Of a stretch of 64,000 nt of DNA, positions 1 through 7,600 are shown in pieces. Below the pieces are notes generated by a model, which worked only from the letters and a program-made list of their open reading frames with translations, ran no database searches and had not been told where the DNA came from. Within the stretch, counting starts at the first letter, position 1. The number at the start of each line of letters is the position of its first letter. The stretch is from positions 186,001 to 250,000 of the forward strand of contig CAXXWT010000009.1 in NCBI GenBank assembly GCA_963674685.2, written 5' to 3'. Source of the DNA: G963674685 sp963674685 (GTDB taxonomy: Bacteria; Lernaellota; Lernaellaia; JACKCT01). The position numbers and the translations under genes were made by a program.

Positions 1-1
1 C

Positions 2-355
2 ATCACATCCCCGGAAAATTGCAATGATCCTGACCCGAACCTCGACCTCGTGGGCTGGTACTGCGGCAATTCAAATTATGAAACGCACGCCGGCGCCAAG
101 CTGGAGCCTAACGGATGGAACATCTACGACATGCACGGCAATGTCGGCGAATGGACCTGGGACGATTACGGCTCTTATTCATCGGAAGCCGAGAACCCGG
201 AAAAATTCAGCGGCGACGAGGAAACGCCCAGGGTTTATCGCGGCGGCAACTACTCCGGGAAGGCCAAGGATTGCCGCTCGGCCGCGCGCGCGGCGCATCT
301 TCCGGAAATGCGTTTTCCCTATATCGGATTCCGCCTGGCGAAGACGTATCCGTAA
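2..355 (+). CDS. SUMF1/formylglycine-generating-enzyme-type domain protein, C-terminal part
   Basis: The gene is cut by the left window edge; the open frame runs from base 2 to the TAA at 353-355. It shows the hallmark end of the SUMF1 (FGE-sulfatase) fold: NIYDMHGNVGEWTWDDYG, then RVYRGGNYS, then CRSAARA and YIGFRLAK. True FGE converts a sulfatase Cys to formylglycine, but most bacterial members of this domain family are exported or regulatory proteins without that activity. The catalytic cysteines of real FGE cannot be judged, because the N-terminal part is outside the window. It converges on the ABC-F gene with a 45-bp gap. Confidence 0.85.
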   Translation: MTSPENCNDPDPNLDLVGWYCGNSNYETHAGAKLEPNGWNIYDMHGNVGEWTWDDYGSYSSEAENPEKFSGDEETPRVYRGGNYSGKAKDCRSAARAAHLPEMRFPYIGFRLAKTYP

Positions 356-400
356 TTTCGGGTATCGGGGCTTGGATTCCGGGTTTCGGGAGGCTCGCGG

Positions 401-2380
401 TTAATGGCTGGGAAGCTCGTCCAATTCACTTGACAGCTTGTCGCCTTCTTCGATCAGGTGTTCCCAGCGGGCCGTCAATTCATCGAGTTTGTCGCGTTTT
501 CTCGTGAACTGATCGAGCAATTTATCGAATGCGCCCTGGTCGTCGTATCGGCTCGGATCGCTGAGAGCCTTTTCCAGTTCGGCCTTGTCCACGTCCAGCC
601 TCGCCACGCGATCTTCGATATCCGCGATCTTCTTTTGCGTTTCCTCGATGCGGCGCTCTAATGTTTTGCGTTGGCGGTTGATTTGCTTGCGTTGCTCGAA
701 ACTGACCTTCGCTTCGGAATCATTCGCTGTGGATTTTGCCTCTTTGACTTCTTCCGGCTCATCGGTTTCGACGGCGTTTTGCCGATGATAAAAATATTCA
801 TCGAGGCTGCCGGGATAATCGATCAGTTTCCCGTCTTGGATATCCCATATTCTCGTGGCCAGGCGTTTGATGAAGGCCCGGTTGTGGCTGACGAAAATCA
901 ACGTGCCGTCGAAACTGTCCAGGGTTTCGGCCAATGCTTCGCTGGAGATGAGGTCCAGGTGGTTCGTCGGTTCGTCCATGAGAAGAAGATTGCCGGGCTT
1001 GACCAGCAGTTGCGCCAGGCTCACGCGGGCCATTTCCCCGCCGGACAAAACGCCCACTTGCTTGTCGACTTCCTCGCCGGAAAACAAAAACGCGCCGCAG
1101 ATGGAGCGAACCCTTGTTTGCGTCAGGGACGGATTGACAACCCATACTTCTTCGAGAACGGATCGGTTGGGATTGAGCTTGTCCAGATGATGCTGCGCGT
1201 AGTAGGAAAGCTCCACGTTGGTTCCGTATTTCACTTCTCCGGCCGTCGGTTCCAGTTCCCCCGACATGATGCGAAGCAGGGTCGTTTTTCCCGCGCCGTT
1301 TTCGCCGATCAGAGCGACGCGGTCGCCGCGCTCCACCGCCGCATTCAGATTCCTGTACAAATCCAGCGGCCCGAAACTCTGGCTGATGTTTTCGACCTTG
1401 ACCGGATGGCGCCCGGTGCGTTCGCAGGGCGGAAACCGGAATTCGATCGAAGCCCGCTCATGATCGACTTCGACAAGCTCCATCTTTTCAAGCTTCTTGA
1501 CGCGGCTTTGAACCTGCCGGGCTTTCGTGGATTTGGCCCGAAAGCGACGGATGAACTGCTCGGCCTGGCGGATTTGGGCTTCCTGGTTGCGGCGTGCGGC
1601 GCGGCGCACTTCCAGTTCCTGCTCGCGCAGCACCAGATATTGATCATAGTTGCCGGTATAGGCGCGCAGTCCCTCAATTTCAAAAGACAATATTCTTTGC
1701 GCGTGGCGGTTGATGAAATCCCTGTCGTGGCTGATGAGCATGATGGAGCTTGAGACCTGCTTGAGAAATTCGTCGAGCCACATGAGGGAAGGGATGTCCA
1801 GGTGATTCGTCGGCTCGTCGAGCAAAAGCAGATCGGGCTTTTTGAAAAGCAGTCCCGCCAACGCCGCGCGCGTCTTCCAGCCTCCGGAAAATATGGAAAG
1901 GCTCTTGTCGAAATCTTTGGTCTTAAACCCGAGTCCGGCGAGAATGCTCTCGGCTTTGTGGCGGCTGTATTCGGCCTCGAAGCGGTCGATCTGATCATGC
2001 AGGTCGGCGATGCGTTGCGCGAGGCGCATCTGGCGCTCCGGTTCCTGCTCGTGAATGATATCTTCTTCAGCCAGACGGAGGCGGTCTTCGATGTGGACTT
2101 TGCCGGGAACCGCGGACAGCACCGATTCGAGAAGGGGCGCTTCGCCGATTTCGAGCACATCCTGCGGCAGATAGCCCAGGCTGACGCCGCGGGCGATATG
2201 CACGGCGCCGTCGTCGAGTTCCTGCTTGCCGCTGAGGATTCTGAAAAGGGTGGATTTGCCGGTTCCGTTGGGACCGACCACGCCGACGCGGTCCTGCGGG
2301 CTGATCATAAAGCCCGCGCCGTCGAGAATGGTTTTCGGCCCGTAGGCCAGGCATAGGTTGTCCGCGGCAAGTAAACTCAT
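401..2380 (-). CDS. ABC-F family ATP-binding cassette protein (Uup/YheS-like)
   Basis: 659 aa with two ABC ATPase domains and no membrane segments, the layout of soluble ABC-F translation factors. The first Walker A is GPNGTGKST near residues 36-44, followed by the signature FSGGWKTR and the Walker B LLLLDEPTNHLD. The second cassette has GENGAGKTT near residue 360, then LSGGEMARVSLA and LLLMDEPTNHLD. A charged coiled-coil tail (about residues 540-655) matches the ABC-F C-terminal domain of Uup/YheS types. ABC-F proteins bind the ribosomal E site and relieve stalling or confer ribosome protection; which subgroup this is cannot be decided by eye. The ATG at 2380 has no strong Shine-Dalgarno. 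Confidence 0.95.
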   Translation of the reverse strand: MSLLAADNLCLAYGPKTILDGAGFMISPQDRVGVVGPNGTGKSTLFRILSGKQELDDGAVHIARGVSLGYLPQDVLEIGEAPLLESVLSAVPGKVHIEDRLRLAEEDIIHEQEPERQMRLAQRIADLHDQIDRFEAEYSRHKAESILAGLGFKTKDFDKSLSIFSGGWKTRAALAGLLFKKPDLLLLDEPTNHLDIPSLMWLDEFLKQVSSSIMLISHDRDFINRHAQRILSFEIEGLRAYTGNYDQYLVLREQELEVRRAARRNQEAQIRQAEQFIRRFRAKSTKARQVQSRVKKLEKMELVEVDHERASIEFRFPPCERTGRHPVKVENISQSFGPLDLYRNLNAAVERGDRVALIGENGAGKTTLLRIMSGELEPTAGEVKYGTNVELSYYAQHHLDKLNPNRSVLEEVWVVNPSLTQTRVRSICGAFLFSGEEVDKQVGVLSGGEMARVSLAQLLVKPGNLLLMDEPTNHLDLISSEALAETLDSFDGTLIFVSHNRAFIKRLATRIWDIQDGKLIDYPGSLDEYFYHRQNAVETDEPEEVKEAKSTANDSEAKVSFEQRKQINRQRKTLERRIEETQKKIADIEDRVARLDVDKAELEKALSDPSRYDDQGAFDKLLDQFTRKRDKLDELTARWEHLIEEGDKLSSELDELPSH

Positions 2381-2698
2381 GGCGACAGGGTTTTACACAA
2401 TTTGTATAAAAGGTGAAAGGGGAAAGGTGAAAGGGAAAGAAAAGAGCCTGCAATGCAGGGCGCCGGACATAAAATTCCCCTCTACCCGCTATTTACTAAC
2501 CAAAGATATTTGAAACTTCAAAGACATATGCGTTGTTTGATAATGAATTTTGCGGATTTTCCCAGCAAGAATCAATCAGGTTTAGCCCACGAATATATCA
2601 TGGTTGAAGCCCAGGCAAGCCTCGTGGATCAAATAAATTTGAGGCGAAAAATCAGCCAAGCCTCGTAAGAGGCGAAAGTCAATAGGCCGGTGCGCCTG

Positions 2699-2718
2699 CC
2701 CTGAGCGAAGTCGAAGGG
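2699..2718. repeat. imperfect palindromic repeat of the CCCTTCGAC...AGGG type
   Basis: The 20-mer CCCTGAGCGAAGTCGAAGGG is close to its own reverse complement (CCCT/AGGG ends, CGA...TCG core). I recognise this motif as a small repeat found dispersed in intergenic DNA of many unrelated bacteria. Here it lies between the DUF4384 gene and the ABC-F gene. Confidence 0.55.
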
Positions 2719-2757
2719 TTAGCGCCGGTATGAAGACATAAGCCCATACTCATTCAA

Positions 2758-2773
2758 GCCCGCTTTAGCGGGC
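2758..2773. repeat. dispersed hairpin GCCCGC-TTTA-GCGGGC
   Basis: A perfect 6-bp stem with a TTTA loop, followed by GAC. A second copy with loop GTTA and the same flanks (AA before, GAC after) sits at 29493-29508, so this is a repeat family of the genome rather than a unique terminator. Confidence 0.65.
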
Positions 2774-2801
2774 GACAGGAGGCCCCGGTCCTTCATTTCT
2801 C

Positions 2802-3992
2802 TCACTGCGTGATTTCGAATTGCGCCATGCTGTAATTGTAACTCGTGGTCGAAAGCGTTTTCGGCATGATTTTCAGATCGCGATAGGTCACGGCGCCGAC
2901 GCCCTGCGACAGGTCGGGCAAAGTCAGGGCCGACGGCTCCCGCGTGATGACGGCCAGAACCTTGTCGGCGCCGGTCGGTCCGTCCACGATGATGTAATCC
3001 GTCTTTCCCGTGTCCGGCACGGCGATTTTTTGTCCGGCCTTGACGAAGTTGCTGGTTTGCCAATGGTTGGGAAAGATCACCTGCACGTTGCCCGAAGTGG
3101 CGATGTCGATCAGGGTCAAATAGCCGTCCACGTTGCTCTTGGCGCTGATCCGAGCCTTTTCGCCGATCTTGTAGGATTTCTTGTCCATCGTGACCTGGAT
3201 TTGAATGCTCTTGTCCGGCGCCGATCCCCCGAAGATTTTGCTGACGTTGAAATTTTTCGCATTGACGCCTTTAAGGTCCGCGGCCGTGATGGATATGGCC
3301 TGATTGGCGGCTTGATTGACGGCTTGATTCGCTTTGGATGCCAGATTATCCCCGGCGGCCTTTCCCCAGGATGATGCGAAATCCTCCGTTTGCATGTCGC
3401 TGCGTTTGATCGTCCAGGGCCAGACCATGATGATCTTTTCCGTCAGTTCATCCAGAAGCAGCGGCGCCTGAATGACATTTCCGCGAACCTGAATGTCGTT
3501 TCCCACCTGTTCTTCTTTTTTGGGATCGATCATGCGCGCGGTGATGCGTAGTTCAGTGCCGATCTGCGCGTATTCGCCTTCGATCACCATGGCCAGCTTG
3601 CGCTTTTTCAGCCAGGCTTTGATCTGATTGGGGTTGAACTTCAGGGAGAAAGAACCCATGGATAATTCCGTCTGATCTTCGGGCCTGTTGGTTGCTTTTT
3701 CCAGTTCGACGACCCGCTTGGTGTTGAGTTTCGTTCTTTGGCGGATCTGACGCGCGATTTCGTTCGGCGCCGCAACCGCCAGGCCGCGAAGGCTCGGATC
3801 GCCGGAGTAATCTCCGAAGTTCATGACCAGGACGGTGTACTTTTCAGGATCGCCAAGCGCCTTGTTCTTCATGTCCTCGATGGACAGCCGGTCGGCAAAC
3901 GCGTTGGAGAAACCAAGAATAATGACGGTTGAAATAACGCATGCCATCCATGCGATTCGGCTATAGGAGCGTGTATGTACAGAAGAATTCAT
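2802..3992 (-). CDS. exported DUF4384 domain protein
   Basis: 396 aa. The frame stays open upstream to 4244, but the start at 3992 is chosen because AAGGAG stands just before this ATG and a signal peptide follows (hydrophobic IAWMACVISTVIILGFSNAFA, cleavage near residue 34). The longer form would also overlap the next gene. The N-terminal half resembles the nucleotide-free, CsgG-like lipoprotein folds that begin YTVLVMNFGDYSG. The C-terminal third (about residues 255-340: SYKIGEKARISAKSNVDGYL, VQVIFPNHW) is a DUF4384 domain, often found with caspase-like or kinase proteins. A caspase-like gene lies 6 kb upstream on the same strand. Function unknown. Confidence 0.85.
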   Translation of the reverse strand: MNSSVHTRSYSRIAWMACVISTVIILGFSNAFADRLSIEDMKNKALGDPEKYTVLVMNFGDYSGDPSLRGLAVAAPNEIARQIRQRTKLNTKRVVELEKATNRPEDQTELSMGSFSLKFNPNQIKAWLKKRKLAMVIEGEYAQIGTELRITARMIDPKKEEQVGNDIQVRGNVIQAPLLLDELTEKIIMVWPWTIKRSDMQTEDFASSWGKAAGDNLASKANQAVNQAANQAISITAADLKGVNAKNFNVSKIFGGSAPDKSIQIQVTMDKKSYKIGEKARISAKSNVDGYLTLIDIATSGNVQVIFPNHWQTSNFVKAGQKIAVPDTGKTDYIIVDGPTGADKVLAVITREPSALTLPDLSQGVGAVTYRDLKIMPKTLSTTSYNYSMAQFEITQ

Positions 3993-4032
3993 GGGGGCTT
4001 CTCCTTTTAAATAACCGGTTGCTTTTTCTATT

Positions 4033-4530
4033 CTACAGGTCGCGGACCGCAAGCACGCGCGGCGTCGTGGATTCCAATGAACCGCTCCAGTCCTGTCCCG
4101 TCTCGAAATTGAATGCAAAGGCGTTGTAGTCGTCAATGAGTTCGCCGGTCCACATGATATAGCAGGACAACGCAAACGGTTCGACGATATTGGCGCGATG
4201 GTCGCCGCCTTCGCAGCCGCACTCGCTGGGATTGCTCGTGTCATAAAGAGCCACCAGTTCCTCCGAACTCGGCAATCGCCAGTCGGAGTAACCCGCCAGG
4301 GTCAATTCTTCGGCATAGGCTTCCGCGTCCGTAAAGCTTAGTCCTTCGCCGTTGTCGGCTTTGGCCCACATCAGCTCCTCGCCGCATGCGACGTCGATAT
4401 GATCGCAATTCGCGTCGTCGTCATCGTCGTCATCATCATCGTCATCGTCGTCATCCTCTTCGAAATCGGGCATGCATCCCAGGGCCAGGATGATCATCAG
4501 AAATGGAATGAGGATCAAAATGGATTTCAT
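4033..4530 (-). CDS. Asp-rich lipoprotein with DUF1566 (Lcl C-terminal-like) domain
   Basis: 165 aa. The ATG at 4530 is preceded by CCGGAGGAG. The signal peptide ends in the lipobox LALGC (Cys19), followed directly by a run of 14 Asp residues that probably works as an extended acidic linker. The rest (MWAKADNGEGLSFTDAEAYA, SDWRLPSSEELVALYD, MWTGE, FNFETGQ) is a DUF1566 domain, a lectin-like fold related to FGE. It lies 40 bp upstream of the DUF4384 gene, probably in the same transcript. Confidence 0.85.
   Translation of the reverse strand: MKSILILIPFLMIILALGCMPDFEEDDDDDDDDDDDDDDANCDHIDVACGEELMWAKADNGEGLSFTDAEAYAEELTLAGYSDWRLPSSEELVALYDTSNPSECGCEGGDHRANIVEPFALSCYIMWTGELIDDYNAFAFNFETGQDWSGSLESTTPRVLAVRDL
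4414..4455 (-). repeat. (GAC/GAT)14 trinucleotide tract encoding poly-Asp
   Basis: Fourteen consecutive Asp codons, a mix of GAC and GAT, read on the minus strand. The codon mixture limits slippage compared with a pure microsatellite. Similar Asp tracts occur in several other exported proteins of this window. Confidence 0.9.
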
Positions 4531-4634
4531 GGCTCCTCCGGTAAATGTTGAAAGCTGATAATGCTGTGTTTGTTTATCGCTTGAAAACCTATCTGTTTTT
4601 AGCACTATCCTTACTCATGTGACAATATTTCCGA

Positions 4635-7600
4635 TCAGAATTCGCCGTCGGTGACGACGGTGAAATTTTTCACCTGCGCGGTTGAACCGGTTTGATTATC
4701 GATACTCAAAGTCCAGTAATCCATAGGCTGTACGCCGTGAAGGTTTGCCAAATCCGCGACGCCGGTTTCACCGTTGAAATCGTATTCGCGGAATGTTTTG
4801 TTGAGTCTCCAAGTCGTCTGACCGTTTGCGCCATACCAGGGCGTAAAATCGCTATGGCTTCCCAGATCCACCATCTGGCCGTCCGGCGCCGTCAAACCGA
4901 TATCCACGCTTCCCGTGGGTTCGACGGCCCACTCGAGGAGAATCCGCACTCCGACTTTCGTCACCGTCTGCGCCGCCTGATGAATGTCAAGTTCCGTAAA
5001 TCCCGTGGGGACGTATTTCAACAACCACGGTTTATCCGGATCATCCGAGAAAAATTCCGTCAGATATTGTCGCCATGTGCCGGGAATGCCCAATAAACGA
5101 ACTGAAATATCATCACTCGATGAGTTCGCTACGACAATATCCATCGCGCTGTCGCCATCCAAGTCGGCGAGGGCAAGACCAAGTGGCTCCTTACCGACGA
5201 GCAATCGGGTTTTGGCGCTGAAATTGCCCGTTCCGTCGTTCAGAAGAATGACGAGATCGTTGCTTTCCTCATTGGCGGTGGCGATGTCGGGAGTTCCGTC
5301 GCCATTGATATCTCCTGTCGTGAGATGACGCGGATCGTCGCCGACGCCGATATCCGTCTTATCGCCGAAGGAGCCGTCGCCGTTGCCGAAGCGAATGGAG
5401 ATGTCGTCGCTGTCACGGTTCGATGTTGCAAGATCGAGGAAACTATCGCCGTTCAAGTCCGCAACGGCCACGCATTCCGGCCACTGTCCCATCGGATAAC
5501 TAACCAGATCGCCGAAAGTTCCGTCCCCATTTCCCAAACGTACGGAGACGTCGTTTCCCCAGCGGTTTGCGGTGACGATATCCGGCGCCGCGTCATCATT
5601 GATAAGGCCAACCGCGACGTACTCCGGCGCATCCCCCATTTGAACGTCGATTTTAGGATCGAAGGTCCCGTCGCCGTGGCCGAGAAGAATGGAGACATAG
5701 CACATTTCGTTGACGTCGTACGCGTAAATCGAAGCCAGAAGATCCTGCGCGCCATCGTTATTGATGTCGGCGATCGCCATGGATGAAGGATAGGCGCCGG
5801 TGGGGAGTTGCGTTTCGGGACCGAAAGCGCCGCCGCCGTTTCCGAGCCTAATCGAAATAGTGTCTCCGGTCCAATTCGAGGCGGCCAGATCAAGATTTGC
5901 GTCGCCGTTCAAGTAACCGAGGGCGATCTGGCTGGGACGACTGCCCACGGCGTAATCGGTTTTGGCCCCGAAACTTCCGTCGCCGTTGCCGATGAGGATA
6001 GAAACATTGTCATCCAGATGGTTGGCTACAGCAAGGTCGGGAATATTGTCTCCGTTCAGGTCCCCGACGGCGAGTTTTTCGGGATCGTCGTACAAATCCA
6101 GTGGATATTCGGTTTTCGGGTGAAATGCTCCCTGTCCGTTTCCCAGGCGTACGGCAATAAGCTCGTTTCCGTTTGTCGCGAAAATGTCCGGAGCGCCGTC
6201 GTTATTCAAATCACCGATGCCGGCGTATCTCGGCGACCATCCCATATCAAGTTCAACGGATGCGCCGAAAGTGCCGTCTCCGGCGCCGATAAGAACGGAA
6301 ATCTCATGGCTCCAATAATTCGCCGTGACAATATCCGGCGCTCCGTCTCCATTCAGATCGTCGATTGATATAGAGCTTGGTTTATTGTCCTGTCCCGAAT
6401 CAATATTGTATTCGGCGTAGCCCGTGAAGCTTCCATCTCCGTTGCCGAGCCATACCGAAACATTTTCCGCCGCGTTATTGACTGTCGCCAGATCGAGGGC
6501 GCCGTCGCCGTTTAAATCGCCAACAGCGACCTCCTCGGGCCATTGCCCTACGGCCAGTTCGGTCGCATTTCCAAAAACACCGTCGCCGATCCCGAGAAGG
6601 ATTGAAATTCGGTCATCCCATTTGTCGACCGCAATCAGATCGAGCATGCCGTCGTCGTTAAGATCTCCGATTTTCACGAAGTATGTTCCGGCGCCCAGAG
6701 GATAATCCCGCCGGGTGCTGAATTTTTCGCCGCCCATGCCGAATCTTATCGTGACGTAACCGTTGTCATTTTCCGCGTTGCGCGCGGCAGCCGCCAGATC
6801 GGGCAGGCCGTCGTTGTTCAAATCGCCTATGGCGACGGACATGGGATCGGGCCCCATGGCAAGGTCGGTCTTTCCGCCAAAACCTCCGTTGCCGTCTCCA
6901 AATCGGACGGATACGTCGTCGCTTTGCTCGTTGGCCGTGGCCACATCCAGGATCCCGTCGCCGTTCAAATCACCCAGGACCACCTGTTCGGGGAGTTTTC
7001 CCATTTCCCAATCGGTTCTTCCGCTGAAGGTTCCGTCGCCATTTCCCAGAAGAACAGTGATGTTGTTTTTGAGATTGTTCGATGTCGCAAGGTCCGGATT
7101 GCCGTCGCCATTGAAATCCCCTAATGCGGCATAATTGGAGCCTTCGCCCACGGCCGCGTTGAGAATTGCGCCGAATGTTCCGTCGCCGCCCCGATACAGA
7201 ACCTGCCGGTCGGCAAGTTGAACATCCGGTCCGAATCCCAATTCATCCTGCAATTCAGCGAGGGCCGATCCGACGGGAAGGGGCAGAATCCCGAAAGAGG
7301 CGGCCCGGCTCATTCTCGTCATCAGCCGGTCGTCCTCGTCTCGCAGGGCCGCCCACCCGGCGTTGCCGCTCCAACCCATGCCCGTACTTAGCTCCACGCG
7401 CGGCAAATCGGCGCGTTGCCAGATCAGCGTTCCGGAACCGGCGGCGCGCGTGGACCGCAGGTCCGTCGATAAGTTATCCGTCCAATCCTCAATCAGCGGA
7501 TTGACGCCAAATGGTCTGCTGCGTTCGCCGCCGCCCGGACTGGGATTGATGGCCGTGAACGAATAGGATTCGTCCCGGGGTAAAAGATTGTGCGTCGATA

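Larger units (their letters stand above)
2381..2801. other. 421-bp intergenic region with palindromic repeats
   Basis: I see no convincing gene here. The region is more AT-rich than its neighbours on its left half. Its right half holds two palindromic elements (2699-2718 and 2758-2773), plus a short CCTC-GTAA-GAGG hairpin near 2661-2672. The promoter of the ABC-F gene must lie at the left edge, but I could not pick a clear -35/-10 pair. Confidence 0.6.

Noticed and set aside
1..355. FGE as the activator of the sulfatase at 42-44 kb
   Set aside because: The sulfatase-fold protein has Thr, not Cys/Ser, at the modification site, and the two genes are 42 kb apart; the SUMF1 domain alone does not prove FGE activity.
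671..1753. 360-aa open frame on the plus strand
   Set aside because: It lies entirely antisense to the ABC-F gene, whose motifs are unmistakable; the frame is a by-product of its codon use.
2453..2668. 71-aa open frame in the intergenic region after the ABC-F start
   Set aside because: No ribosome-binding site, no motif, and it runs into palindromic repeat DNA.
3993..4244. upstream extension of the DUF4384 protein
   Set aside because: It would overlap the DUF1566 lipoprotein gene on the same strand and would place the signal peptide in the middle of the protein.
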